From Undibacterium sp. KW1 (GTDB taxonomy: Bacteria > Pseudomonadota > Gammaproteobacteria > Burkholderiales > Burkholderiaceae_D), in the NCBI RefSeq assembly GCF_009937955.1, contig NZ_AP018439.1:4650001-4714000 (forward strand): 64,000 bases of DNA, read 5' to 3'. Shown here piece after piece: positions 26,608 to 35,381 of this stretch. Positions within the stretch are counted from its first letter, which is position 1, and each line of letters begins with the position of its first letter. The notes beneath the pieces were generated by a model. It searched no databases and was not told the DNA's origin. It worked only from the letters and a program-made list of their open reading frames with translations. The position numbers and the translations under genes were made by a program.

Positions 26608-27264
26608 CTATGTATCGCTGTCCTTCAAGGCAGCATTGGTAAGATTACGCTGTTGCTCAACAAAGCAAGGCCTATATTTTTCCAATACATAGCGGTCCCG
26701 TCCATCCGAAAGGACATATCGTCGAACCGCTTGATTAACGGCACCAATGTCTTGGAAATTCTGTCGTGCCTCGTGTAAAGTCATGCGATTCGGCGAACTA
26801 AGCTGATCTAATTCACATGTACCGTCATCTTCCCAAAAGCACACACGACAAATTTCATACTCCCCATTCACGTCCAGGCTCCGGTACCCACAACAGGGAC
26901 AGGCCATCAATTTTTCGACAATACCTCTTATCACAACTTTCGATCCAAGCAGTGCAGTCTGCGTTTCCAGATACGAGTTGACCACGCCCAGATACGCATG
27001 ACGAAGAGCAATCTTTAGCAGGAAATCATATATTGCATTATCTGGATCGTCAGGTTCGTCACAACGAGCGATTTTCTCTTTCAAGAAGTCCGTAAGATCT
27101 GCATAACCAGAATCACCTGAGTCAATGGACCACCAGTCCAGCAACAGGGCTTCTCGCTCCTTGGTTGACAACCGGGCAAGGTCACGTAGCACTAATAAAT
27201 CAATTGCTTCATCTCTCGTCATAAAATCATCAAGAAAACTATGTATTCGGCCTCTTAAAATCAA
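26608..27264 (-). CDS. CPCC-type cysteine-rich protein
   Basis: The 218-aa protein has a helical, acidic N-terminal half (about 1-105). The C-terminal half contains MACPCCGYRSLDVNGEYEIC and, after RVC, FWEDDG. That is the CPCC cysteine-rich domain (two CxxC pairs, probably metal-binding) usually found as a small orphan protein or in polymorphic-toxin immunity clusters. The partner and function are unknown. It is transcribed with its small neighbours; the gap to the next gene is 26 bases. Confidence 0.7.
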   Translation of the reverse strand: MILRGRIHSFLDDFMTRDEAIDLLVLRDLARLSTKEREALLLDWWSIDSGDSGYADLTDFLKEKIARCDEPDDPDNAIYDFLLKIALRHAYLGVVNSYLETQTALLGSKVVIRGIVEKLMACPCCGYRSLDVNGEYEICRVCFWEDDGTCELDQLSSPNRMTLHEARQNFQDIGAVNQAVRRYVLSDGRDRYVLEKYRPCFVEQQRNLTNAALKDSDT

Positions 27265-27290
27265 GTCTCATCTACTGCATACAAATGCAT

Positions 27291-27686
27291 TCACTTCCAG
27301 AATTGCCACCATTTCTTCGCTACCGAACCAGGCGATTGATAGCTTGGCCGCAGTAGGTTTGCATGATCGCAGCAGTTCGTCATCTTCAAGCGCAAGAGTA
27401 TCTTTGGGTCTTTTCCACCGTATCGTAATGCATCAGCGCAACAGACTTCAATCGCACTGCATGCCTGTTCTATCTCTTCTGCAGACTGTGGCTGCTGCAA
27501 AAAATAGGTATCCAAATTTTCGTCAGTCAAGGGCGCCAGTAGGGTTGGCGCTTCGCCCTCGGGAACACCGCAAGACAAACACTGCCCATTCCAAGTACCG
27601 TCACCTCGTTGATCTCCCAGAGTATAGAAAGGGCCCGGAGCGTTTTTGGGGAAACGTTGTGGGTGCTTAAAATAATCACTATTCAT
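27291..27686 (-). CDS. Uncharacterised cysteine-rich protein with a CxxC pair
   Basis: The 131-aa soluble protein starts MNSDYFKHPQRFPKNAPGPF and has CLSCGVPEGEAP near residue 36, then CC in EVCCADAL and NCCDHANL. The cysteine spacing suggests metal or Fe-S binding, but no family is named with confidence. Similar short proteins accompany toxin-immunity or orphan CPCC genes, and here it lies 26 bases upstream of one. It ends with a tryptophan-rich tail (KKWWQFWK). Confidence 0.55.
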   Translation of the reverse strand: MNSDYFKHPQRFPKNAPGPFYTLGDQRGDGTWNGQCLSCGVPEGEAPTLLAPLTDENLDTYFLQQPQSAEEIEQACSAIEVCCADALRYGGKDPKILLRLKMTNCCDHANLLRPSYQSPGSVAKKWWQFWK

Positions 27687-27744
27687 CGTTATCGCCTATT
27701 GTATCTGGCCTGGAAAATCGCCTGGACAGGTCAATTTAACCTGA

Positions 27745-27870
27745 TCATGCGCATTTCGAACACAAAAACTTACGCGTTTCTTCGTAGCTGGAATGCAGTG
27801 CAGCCAATACCGTATCGGGTGATACGTGCTCCAGGCCAATATCAACTACCGCGATGAGATCAACGCCCAT
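27745..27870 (-). CDS. Short ORF (41 aa), possible gene remnant
   Basis: In the gap 27687-27925 a 41-codon frame reads MGVDLIAVVDIGLEHVSP and ends in CSKCA. The composition is protein-like, with no obvious ribosome-binding site. It may be the start or the scar of another small orphan gene. Nothing else was recognised in this gap. Confidence 0.2.
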   Translation of the reverse strand: MGVDLIAVVDIGLEHVSPDTVLAALHSSYEETRKFLCSKCA

Positions 27871-27925
27871 GCGCTCGTCCGTACTCAAGCATAGCTGTTA
27901 TGCAAATATTCACCTCAGTTCGTAC

Positions 27926-28456
27926 TTACGCAGAAAGTTTGCCAGCCACTGCATGCGCGAAAGCGTCAACATCGGCCTGCGGGCCGTCACCGAAGTTGAG
28001 ATGTGCATCGTCATCTGTCCATTCACAAAACACTGTCCTGGGCGTGCCATCCAGGTTGATGCCGCATTCTAGCGTGAAATAACGTATGCCTACGTCTTCT
28101 TGTGGCAACTCGTTTTCACCATTGACCATGAGCACTGCTGCAATATAATGCACTTCTGCTACGGCCCTGGGCTCAGGCATGCGGAGTATCACGGCGGGGT
28201 ATGGGCCCATGCGGCACGTCGTGACCACGACATCATCGACGCTCAGTTCTTTGGACGGATTTTTGACATATTTGGCGCAGACATCCCACATCCATGCCAG
28301 ATAGGGCTTTTGCTCTTCAGATGCCATGAGTGAGAAAAACTGCAGCGGATTATCAACGCATGCCTGACGAACGCCCTGATGGGCAAACACATAATGTTGC
28401 TCGCGTGGTTCGCTGAGCAAGTCTGTTGGTGACTCTTTCTTTTTCTTGAAGAACAT
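27926..28456 (-). CDS. Hypothetical soluble protein (176 aa)
   Basis: Starts MFFKKKKESPTDLLSE and has no signal or membrane segment. Blocks seen are QFFSLMASEEQKPYLAWMWD, VVVTTCRMGPYPAVILRMP and CEWTDDDAHLNFGDG. The last suggests an alpha+beta fold like suppressor-of-fused or immunity proteins, but no family can be named. The frame is open to 28549. That upstream part runs through an intergenic repeat at 28515-28536, so the start at 28456 is preferred even though its ribosome-binding site is weak. Confidence 0.5.
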   Translation of the reverse strand: MFFKKKKESPTDLLSEPREQHYVFAHQGVRQACVDNPLQFFSLMASEEQKPYLAWMWDVCAKYVKNPSKELSVDDVVVTTCRMGPYPAVILRMPEPRAVAEVHYIAAVLMVNGENELPQEDVGIRYFTLECGINLDGTPRTVFCEWTDDDAHLNFGDGPQADVDAFAHAVAGKLSA

Positions 28457-28514
28457 GGTGGCGTTTTTTAAAATGGATTTGGAAAAGTTGGTACTTGCAT
28501 GATGCGTCAAGAAT

Positions 28515-28536
28515 TGGCGCGTCAAGACGCACCCTA
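28515..28536. repeat. Palindromic intergenic repeat, TGCGTC type
   Basis: Contains GCGTCAAGACGCACCCTAC, a single copy of the repeat that occurs as inverted pairs at 46165-46245 and 57864-57940. Confidence 0.7.
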
Positions 28537-28552
28537 CAGGATACGGCATGTA

Positions 28553-29041
28553 CTACATATACAAAGTTTTGTGATGCAAATAATTGCGATAGACGATCTT
28601 GAATGTCTCGATATCGCGCTTGTCTGCCTGCACGAGAAAATCACGCACTTCGCATTCGTTGTCTTCGATTTTATAAACCCAGAAATCGAGTTTAACTTCT
28701 GGATGATCTTGCGAGACGATGGAGACACCCTTGCCACCGCCGAGGAAATTGGAGAATAAATAGACCAGGAATTTACCCTTGAGGATTTTCTTGTCTATCT
28801 TTAATTCATCGAGGACGCTGGCGGCTCTCTCTTCTGAGGGGGAGACATCCTGGCGGTGGTCTGCGTAGGTATTCAGGAACTGGCGCAGGTGTTTGACCTC
28901 TGCGGTTTTATAGGTCTGGCCGTATTTGGCAAGTTGCTCTTGATTGAGTACGAGTTCTTTGGGTGCATCTGTTTGTGCCTGGCTGACCAGGGGGAGCAGG
29001 AACAGGGATAGCAGGAGTGGTAACAGGTAGCGCAATTGCAT
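28553..29041 (-). CDS. Secreted hypothetical protein
   Basis: The 162-aa protein has a clear Sec signal peptide (MQLRYLLPLLLSLFLLPLVS, cleavage after SQA). The mature part is about 140 residues of mixed charge, with KTAEVKHLRQFLNTYADHRQ and the glycine stretch FLGGGKGV. It is probably periplasmic. No family was recognised and no functional partner is nearby. Confidence 0.6.
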   Translation of the reverse strand: MQLRYLLPLLLSLFLLPLVSQAQTDAPKELVLNQEQLAKYGQTYKTAEVKHLRQFLNTYADHRQDVSPSEERAASVLDELKIDKKILKGKFLVYLFSNFLGGGKGVSIVSQDHPEVKLDFWVYKIEDNECEVRDFLVQADKRDIETFKIVYRNYLHHKTLYM

Positions 29042-29127
29042 GAATGCCTTCTATGACGTTTTTGCCATTATAGTGCATGGCGGTCTACGTCAATGTACAT
29101 TGCCTCAGGTATGCCACAATCGCATGC

Positions 29128-29145
29128 GGCGCATTGCCATGCGCC
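29128..29145. repeat. Palindromic repeat, GCGCATTG type
   Basis: GGCGCATTGCCATGCGCC followed by CTAC, between two gene ends. One member of the dispersed family described at 32751, 37011, 37087 and 44768. Confidence 0.75.
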
Positions 29146-29217
29146 CTACCTCACGGCATTGATCTGGTGCGAGGTAATGTCATCAGGTGCAATCCATCTG
29201 AATTCATCCAAGGTGAA

Positions 29218-30117
29218 TCACACAGAATACGGCCTCAATACCTCTTCCAGAAATTCTACAAATACCCTGATCTTGGCGGCGCGGTGGTGCTTTTGCTGGA
29301 ACAGCACAGATACATCCGGGCCGGGCACTGCCCAGTCTGACAGCACGGGCACTAGCAAGCCTTCACGCAGGGGGCTGGCTAGTGAAATGGACATGTGCTG
29401 GATGATGCCTGCGCCTGCCTTGGCGCTTTCTATGAGGGATTCGACATGGTCCATCGCCAGTAATGGTGATGGCAGGTGTGAGAATTTCTCGTCGTCTTTT
29501 TGAAACTGCCACGCCCTTAGCTGGCGGGAGTTGGGGCGCAAGAAACCCAGGCAGTGGTATTGTGCAAGCTCTTGCGGATGCTGTGGCTGGCCATGTCTGT
29601 CAATGAAAGTCGAGGCTGCGCAACAGAGGTAGTTGGTCTTGCACAGGCTTTTGGCGATGAGGTTGGAACTGGGCAGATCACCTATGCGCACGGCCACATC
29701 GACGCCCTCTTCCACCATGTCGATATTGCGGTCGCCAACAGTGATCTTGAGGCTGATGTCAGGATAGGCAGCGATAAAGCGCTGCAGGGCCGGTGCAATG
29801 TAGAGGCGGCTGATAATGGCGGGCAGCTCTACGCGGATACTGCCAGCCGGTGCCTGGTTGGAATGCATGAGACTGGCCTCAAGCTCGTCCATATCACCGA
29901 GTAATTGCAAGGCCTGTTCATAACAATGCCGCCCTTCATCGGTCAGCGACATGCTGCGCGTGCTGCGGTTCAGCAGTTTGATGTTGAAGTGTTTTTCAAG
30001 TGCGGCGATCTGGTTGGTGACGGAAGAAGTGGACATGCCCAGCATGTCGGCAGCACGGCTGAAGCCACCGAACTCAACCACACGGCAAAACACTTTTAAT
30101 GCATCAAGTTTGTCCAA
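29218..30117 (-). CDS. LysR-family transcriptional regulator
   Basis: The 299-aa regulator has an N-terminal winged helix (DALKVFCRVVEFGGFSRAAD, MSTSSVTNQIAALEKHF) and a C-terminal effector domain from about residue 90. It is of the type that controls quinone or aromatic oxidoreductases. The best start is TTG at 30117, which gives DKLDALKVF at the normal distance and has GGGAG eight bases ahead. The ATG reading to 30204 adds 29 unlike residues. It is divergent from the oxidoreductase at 30379 across a 260-base region, its probable target. Confidence 0.88.
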   Translation of the reverse strand: MDKLDALKVFCRVVEFGGFSRAADMLGMSTSSVTNQIAALEKHFNIKLLNRSTRSMSLTDEGRHCYEQALQLLGDMDELEASLMHSNQAPAGSIRVELPAIISRLYIAPALQRFIAAYPDISLKITVGDRNIDMVEEGVDVAVRIGDLPSSNLIAKSLCKTNYLCCAASTFIDRHGQPQHPQELAQYHCLGFLRPNSRQLRAWQFQKDDEKFSHLPSPLLAMDHVESLIESAKAGAGIIQHMSISLASPLREGLLVPVLSDWAVPGPDVSVLFQQKHHRAAKIRVFVEFLEEVLRPYSV

Positions 30118-30378
30118 TTTGCATACTCCCGTGTTTTCTCCCCAGCGTAATGTCTGCATTCTAGCACCGCCATCAGCCGGCCTTGCGCGCTGGAGCATGC
30201 GCATTATGCAGTTTTTCAGAAAACTGCATTGCGGCCAGGCCCGTTTATCTGGCTTGAGTGCGGGGATAGACTGTTTTCACTGGAGACGCGGGGCCAGGCA
30301 AGACAAAGCAAGGTAAACGGCGTCGTCGTCCAGATTGTCAACAGACTACTTTAATTCTACATTTCAGGAGAAAACATC

Positions 30379-31377
30379 ATGGCAAACAACAATATGCAGG
30401 CACTGGTACTGGAAAAATTTGGCTCACCTTTAGTCATGCGCGAAATAGCCCGACCTCAGCCTGGCGCAGGCGAAGTGCTGGTGCGCATCCATGCCAGCGG
30501 CGTTAACCCGCTGGATCTCAAAATCCGCGCTGGCAAGGCCGCCCACGCAAAACCTGTCTTGCCCGCCATTTTGGGCATAGACATGGCAGGAGTAGTAGAA
30601 GCTGTTGGTGCAGGCGTCAGCGGCTTTACACCTGGCGATGCAGTGTACGGCATGACGGGTGGCATAGCGGGCGTGCCAGGTTCATTGGCACAGTATGCGG
30701 CGGTGGATGCGCGCTTGCTGGCACATCAGGCGGGAAACTTTAGCATGCGTGAAGCGGCTGCCCTGCCCCTGATTTTTATCACTGCATGGGAAGGTCTGGT
30801 AGATCGCGCCAAGGTGCAGCCAGGGCAAAAAGTTTTGATACACGGTGGTGCCGGTGGAGTTGGTCACATGGCCGTGCAACTGGCCAGGGCACTGGATGCT
30901 GAAGTCTATGCAACAGGCAGCGCCGTGCAAAAAGACATTATAGAAAGCTATGGTGCAACGGCGATTGATTACCAGGCCTGCAGCGTGGCCGACTATGTGC
31001 AGCAATATACCGGCGGCGCAGGTTTTGATGTGGTGTATGACACCGTTGGCGGCGCTACCCTGGATGCCTCGTTCGCAGCCGTGCGCACTTACGGCGGCCA
31101 TGTCGTCAGTTGTCTGGGCTGGGGCACGCATGCGCTGGCACCGCTGTCTTTCAGGGCCGCGACTTATTCTGGCGTATTCACGCTGCTACCGCTGATCACT
31201 GGCCAGCAGCGCCTTCACCATGGCGACATCCTGCGTGAAGCCGCCAGACTGGCTGATGCTGGTAAACTTAAAGTGAGGCTGGATGAACGTGTATTTGATT
31301 TGTACACCGCGATGGAGGCACAGCAATTGCTCGAAGATGGGCAGGCGCAGGGCAAGGTGGTGATTGATATTGCCTGA
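30379..31377 (+). CDS. Zinc-independent quinone oxidoreductase / MDR alcohol dehydrogenase
   Basis: NADPH-dependent reductase of the medium-chain superfamily (332 aa). The GroES-like N-terminal domain has GEVLVRIHASGVNPLDLKIR. The nucleotide-binding domain has IHGGAGGVGHMAVQLA, typical of quinone reductases. No structural zinc cysteine cluster is seen. The ribosome-binding site is AGGAGA. It is divergent from a LysR regulator. Likely role: reduction of quinones or alpha,beta-unsaturated carbonyls in stress; the substrate is unknown. Confidence 0.88.
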   Translation: MANNNMQALVLEKFGSPLVMREIARPQPGAGEVLVRIHASGVNPLDLKIRAGKAAHAKPVLPAILGIDMAGVVEAVGAGVSGFTPGDAVYGMTGGIAGVPGSLAQYAAVDARLLAHQAGNFSMREAAALPLIFITAWEGLVDRAKVQPGQKVLIHGGAGGVGHMAVQLARALDAEVYATGSAVQKDIIESYGATAIDYQACSVADYVQQYTGGAGFDVVYDTVGGATLDASFAAVRTYGGHVVSCLGWGTHALAPLSFRAATYSGVFTLLPLITGQQRLHHGDILREAARLADAGKLKVRLDERVFDLYTAMEAQQLLEDGQAQGKVVIDIA

Positions 31378-31400
31378 TGCCGGGTGCTGCAAAACTGCCC

Positions 31401-31429
31401 ACTGCCAGATTCATTCAGCTGGCAGTTTT
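31401..31429 (+). terminator. Probable terminator between convergent genes
   Basis: Stem ACTGCCAG (31401-31408) with CTGGCAGT (31419-31426), then TTT. It overlaps the last codons of the convergent membrane gene. The T run is short, so strength is uncertain. Confidence 0.45.
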
Positions 31430-32179
31430 GGCCTTGGAAGTAACCGCGTTCTTGCGGAAATAGGCACTCCCCATCCAGCCCATTGCCAGAAGCCAGAATC
31501 CAACCGAACCTGCATACGAAAAATACCAAGATAAGAACAGGGCAATAACCAGCATGGCCGATGCCGCAGCACAATTGGCATTGACGGTGCGGTTAGAGGG
31601 GAAGCAGAACCACATTGCCCAGCCTGTCATGATGATGAGGAAAGGGCCTGAGGCGGCGAGGTCCAGCAGCCCACGCACATTGCTGATAAAAAGCTCAGGT
31701 GCGCCCAGGCGCACCCATAGCCAGGGCGTGCCAAGGAAAGTGATAGCCGCCACTGAATAAATCAGGCCCCAGTTTCTACCGGAGCTCACTTTTACCGCAG
31801 GCTCATCTCCGGCACTGCCAGACTGTTTGAACGTCTCGCCTCTTAAAGTCTGCAAGAGCAATAAGCCGGCAAACATGATGAGAAAGCCGGGTGTCTGTTT
31901 AAACATGGCGTAAAGATTGAGCAGAAAACCTATGGTCAAGAATGAAGCTCCGGCACCGATGATGACTTTTTCTGTCCTGTATTTTGGTATGGTAAGTAAA
32001 ACGGTCCAGCCAAGTATGGTCAGCAGATAGACAGAAGAGTACTGAAAATTCTGCAATCCACGAAAGCCATACATAAAATAATCTGTCTGAAAAAAATAGA
32101 ACCAGGCAGACGGTAGCCAGACGAGTAGTGTCACTGTCCAGACTATAAAAAGGACTTGCTTTTGTTTTGAAGTCATCAT
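31415..32179 (-). CDS. Membrane protein, paralogue 1 (254 aa)
   Basis: Polytopic membrane protein with about seven hydrophobic segments. The first half (1-125) matches the neighbours at 32181 and 34679: WLPSAWFYFFQTDYFMYGFR, then a GLQNF continuation, PKYRTEK and a third helix. The second half (about 145-245) adds four more helices, among them IMTGWAMWFCFPSNR. The start lies one base beyond the stop of the preceding paralogue, so the two are coupled. No family name can be given. It seems to be a fusion of the small three-helix module with a further membrane domain. Confidence 0.6.
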   Translation of the reverse strand: MMTSKQKQVLFIVWTVTLLVWLPSAWFYFFQTDYFMYGFRGLQNFQYSSVYLLTILGWTVLLTIPKYRTEKVIIGAGASFLTIGFLLNLYAMFKQTPGFLIMFAGLLLLQTLRGETFKQSGSAGDEPAVKVSSGRNWGLIYSVAAITFLGTPWLWVRLGAPELFISNVRGLLDLAASGPFLIIMTGWAMWFCFPSNRTVNANCAAASAMLVIALFLSWYFSYAGSVGFWLLAMGWMGSAYFRKNAVTSKAKTAS

Positions 32180-32180
32180 C

Positions 32181-32558
32181 TCAGGCTTCTAGTTTTCCGT
32201 CGTCAGTCACAGACTCGTCCCTCACCATGCCTAACAGGATCATCCCTGAAAACAGGATGACGAAACCGCCTGTATGGTGAAAAACTTCATAATAAATGAG
32301 CACAAAGCCCAGGCTCATGAGAGAACTGCCTGCGCCGATGATGTTTTTTCGCGTCCTGGTTTTGGGTATTGAGAGAAGCGTGGCCCAGCAAAAAATAATC
32401 AACAGGAAAGGGGCTGACAACTTGAAATTTTGCAGCCCACGAAAATTCCCCAGGAAGTAATCAGTCTGAAAAAAATAGAACCAGATCGGTGGCAACCAGA
32501 CGAAGATGGTCAGGCACCAGACTGTGAGGAGAATTGATCTGGTTTTGTTTTGCAGCAT
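32181..32558 (-). CDS. Membrane protein, paralogue 2 (125 aa)
   Basis: Small protein with about four hydrophobic stretches. It shares VWLPPIWFYFFQTDYFLGNF, GLQNF, the PKTRTRKNIIGAG loop and HHTGGF with paralogues 1 and 3. It ends in a short charged tail. First gene of a two-gene unit with paralogue 1. Function unknown. Confidence 0.6.
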   Translation of the reverse strand: MLQNKTRSILLTVWCLTIFVWLPPIWFYFFQTDYFLGNFRGLQNFKLSAPFLLIIFCWATLLSIPKTRTRKNIIGAGSSLMSLGFVLIYYEVFHHTGGFVILFSGMILLGMVRDESVTDDGKLEA

Positions 32559-32750
32559 GGGAACCTTTATTCATTAATGCTGGCAATCGCGCCTGCTTGT
32601 CATTTTACCATTTTAAAAATGAATCAAACAGCCCGCAATGCACTGTGATGCCGTGGGATTTAACGCTGCATAAGTACAGGCAAAGGCCGGTGCGACATGC
32701 CACATCTGCGGTGTGCGCATACTCTCTTTGCTCGTAATTTCCGTGACGTA

Positions 32751-32770
32751 GGGCGCATTGCAATGCGCCC
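32751..32770. repeat. Perfect 20-bp palindromic repeat
   Basis: GGGCGCATTGCAATGCGCCC preceded by GACGTA and followed by CACTTTACGGC. It lies between the end of sulP and paralogue 2 and belongs to the dispersed repeat family. Confidence 0.85.
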
Positions 32771-32804
32771 CACTTTACGGCTGCGTCTGTTGCGTCAGGC
32801 ATCT

Positions 32805-34433
32805 TTACTCCTTTTCCACATACGCTTCCCGCGCCATGGTGACGACGTCATCGACGCTGAGTTCACTGAAGCTGCCTGTGTGCAGATGAGGGATAGCGGC
32901 TCTCTCCAGCACGACGCGGGCGCTGGATTTGAGGCGGGCGAACATCAGGTGTTTTTTCTGCAGATACAAGGCGGCGCAAAAGTCGGTGATGGCTTCTATG
33001 CTGGTGCTGTCGAGGTCAGGTGATTCTTCCAGGCTCATGACGATGACCTTTGCATCACTGGCGACGGCATATTGCCTGGCCAGTGCCATGGCGCGCTCGG
33101 CATTGCCAAAGAATAGCGCCATCTCTGGGCGCAGGATGAGTACGCCGGGGATGATCTTGGCTCCAGGATAATTGACGAGGCTGACAAAGTCATGGCCGCC
33201 GTTCAGGCGGCCAAGCACGCTGACATTGGCCTCAGCCAGCCTGCGCAACAGCATCAGCAGGCTAAAGCCGATGGCCACCAGCAAGCCATCGAGCACGCCG
33301 AGCAAGAGCACGGCAACGACGGCAGCCAAGGCAACAAACCTGTCGCGGTGCAGTTTGAAGTAGGCATAGAACACAGAGGGCCGCAAGGAATGGCTAACTG
33401 CGTGAATGACGATGGCCGCCAGCACAGGCACTGGGGTCAGGGCAATGACGGGCAAGAGGGTGAGGACGATGAGCAGCAATACAGCGGCTGCCGCCCAGCC
33501 AGCAAGCTTGCTGCGGCCACCATAACTTTCATTGGCTGCCGTGGCAGAAAACCCTGCTCCTACAGGCAAACCATGGAACAGGCCAGAGAACAGGTTGGCA
33601 ACGCCCAGGGCCAGCAAGTCACGGTTGGGGCTGACACTGTCACCGTGGCGCAGGGCAAAATTGCGGATGGAACTGTAGGATTCGGCATACAGTATCAGCA
33701 GCATGGCGATACCGAGCTCGCCTATGCGCAGCCACTGCACATAGGTCATGGTGGGCAGGCTGGGTACCTGCAACTGCAGATCAATGGCACCCACCACCTG
33801 CACGCCGAGTTGCGCGAGGTCCAGCGCCTGCCCTGCGGCAATGCCAAGTGCCAGCACCACCAGGCCAGCTGGCATATAGACAATACGTGCCAGACCATAT
33901 AAAAGCAGCAGGGCCAGCATGGCAAGGCCGAGTGAAGGCCAGTTCCACTGTGCAAATTGGGAGAGCAAGTGATAAATAAAGCGCGGCATGTCAGTGCTGT
34001 GCACCTGCACGCCAACGATGTGGGCAAACTGTTTGATGACGATGACAAGCGCCAGGCCAAAGGCAAAGCCGCGCAACACAGGCCGGGCAATGAAGTCAGA
34101 AATGCTGCCCAGCCTGGCCGCACTCGCCAGCATGAAAAATGCCCCTGTCATGATGACCAGCCCGGTCGCCACCAGCATGCGCAAACCCGCGTCGCCATTG
34201 GCCATGGCCGCCGACGCCGAGGCCAGCACCGCCGCCGATGATGAAGTGGCCGCGACGATGGCAAAACGGCTGCTGCCTATCAACCCATAACAAAGCAAGC
34301 CGGCAAACACGGCAACGATGCCTGCCTGTGGCGGCAGGTTGGCGATGCTGGAATAGGCAACGGCTTCTGGCAGCAGCAGGCCAGCCAGCGACAAACCGGC
34401 GATAATGTCAGACCAGGCCCAGGTTTTGTTCAT
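32805..34433 (-). CDS. SulP-family anion transporter with STAS domain
   Basis: Inner-membrane transporter (542 aa) for sulfate, bicarbonate or related anions. The N-terminal motif SDIIAGLSLAGLLLPEAVAY and about twelve hydrophobic segments (10-400) include LFHGLPVGAGFSATAANESY. A cytoplasmic STAS domain (about 420-535) has VIVMSLEESPDLDSTSIEA. Length is usual for the family. The ion carried cannot be told from the sequence. No sulfur or carbonic anhydrase genes are next to it; it is flanked on both sides by the paralogous small membrane proteins. Confidence 0.9.
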   Translation of the reverse strand: MNKTWAWSDIIAGLSLAGLLLPEAVAYSSIANLPPQAGIVAVFAGLLCYGLIGSSRFAIVAATSSSAAVLASASAAMANGDAGLRMLVATGLVIMTGAFFMLASAARLGSISDFIARPVLRGFAFGLALVIVIKQFAHIVGVQVHSTDMPRFIYHLLSQFAQWNWPSLGLAMLALLLLYGLARIVYMPAGLVVLALGIAAGQALDLAQLGVQVVGAIDLQLQVPSLPTMTYVQWLRIGELGIAMLLILYAESYSSIRNFALRHGDSVSPNRDLLALGVANLFSGLFHGLPVGAGFSATAANESYGGRSKLAGWAAAAVLLLIVLTLLPVIALTPVPVLAAIVIHAVSHSLRPSVFYAYFKLHRDRFVALAAVVAVLLLGVLDGLLVAIGFSLLMLLRRLAEANVSVLGRLNGGHDFVSLVNYPGAKIIPGVLILRPEMALFFGNAERAMALARQYAVASDAKVIVMSLEESPDLDSTSIEAITDFCAALYLQKKHLMFARLKSSARVVLERAAIPHLHTGSFSELSVDDVVTMAREAYVEKE

Positions 34434-34678
34434 GCGTTTTTTTGTATGTGTTTGGGTGAGTGCGGTTGGTAATTACGAGCGCATATTGAATAAATGATTT
34501 ATCTTTTATTGCAGTCATTGAGCGCTCAGTATACGCCGCATGGATATGGATGGGGAAATTGTCAGGCTGTGGCCGATACTTTAAGAAGATGAGGCATGAC
34601 ACATCTCAAAGTCACGCCACAGAGCGCGTCGTGCGCGCCGTACTCACCGCATGTAAACCCGCGTCACCATCGTATGGT

Positions 34679-35122
34679 TCAGGCCCGACGTTTTTGCCCC
34701 TTGCCAGGGGCAGGCTCAGTGGCACCATCTATATCCATGGCCCTGCTGGCTGCAAGTTCATAGGCTTTCTGATCTATGGTCTGCCTGTAGGTATTCAACA
34801 AGGCCCCTCCAATCACCATCACGAACAGGCCGCCAGTATGCTGGAACATCTCATAGTATTGCATTAACAAGCCCATCGTAAAAAGTGAGCCGCCTGCACT
34901 GAGAACAATGCCCCAGGTTCTGGTCTTTGGCAGCGTAAGCAACACCGCATAGGCCAGTATGATCAATAAAATAGGTGCAGAAACTGCAAAATTTTGCAGG
35001 CCGCGCATATTTTTGAAAAAGAAATCTGTCTGGAAAAAATATTGCCAGACTGGCGGCAGCCACATCACCATAGTCAGGTACCAGATGGCGATTAGCGTTT
35101 CTTTGGCTTTGGGTATCTGCAT
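34679..35122 (-). CDS. Membrane protein, paralogue 3 (147 aa)
   Basis: Same module as the genes at 32181 and 31415: VMWLPPVWQYFFQTDFFFKN, RGLQNFAVSAP, PKTRTWG and FQHTGG. About four hydrophobic segments are followed by a charged tail ending KGQKRRA. The start MQIPKAKETL at 35122 gives the same 13-residue lead to the shared tryptophan as paralogue 2. The longer frame to 35185 overlaps the upstream gene. Function unknown. Confidence 0.6.
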   Translation of the reverse strand: MQIPKAKETLIAIWYLTMVMWLPPVWQYFFQTDFFFKNMRGLQNFAVSAPILLIILAYAVLLTLPKTRTWGIVLSAGGSLFTMGLLMQYYEMFQHTGGLFVMVIGGALLNTYRQTIDQKAYELAASRAMDIDGATEPAPGKGQKRRA

Positions 35123-35165
35123 TGCAGGATTCTTTAATTTCAATTGATGGCGTGCATGACCAAAG

Positions 35166-35381
35166 CTACTGACTACGCTCAGCATCCTCCGGTTCTATCC
35201 CAACCAGCTTCAAAGCCAGCACGGCAAGGCCAAGTACGATGCCCACAATGATATCCGCTATCTTGCCCGAATAAGGCAGCAGGAAGATGCTGTAAAAGAT
35301 GCAGGCCAGGATGATGGTAATACAAACACCCACAATCATCGTCCTGATGATTGCTGCATTGCCTGCGGGAGGTTTGCCCAT
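35166..35381 (-). CDS. Small membrane protein (71 aa)
   Basis: Two hydrophobic segments (about residues 13-35 and 42-60: IVGVCITIILACIFYSIFLL; IADIIVGIVLGLAVLALKLV) and an acidic tail. It lies immediately upstream of paralogue 3 on the same strand, probably cotranscribed. No family recognised. Confidence 0.5.
   Translation of the reverse strand: MGKPPAGNAAIIRTMIVGVCITIILACIFYSIFLLPYSGKIADIIVGIVLGLAVLALKLVGIEPEDAERSQ

Noticed and set aside
28457..28549. N-terminal extension of the protein at 27926
   Set aside because: It runs through a dispersed palindromic repeat that is otherwise only found between genes.
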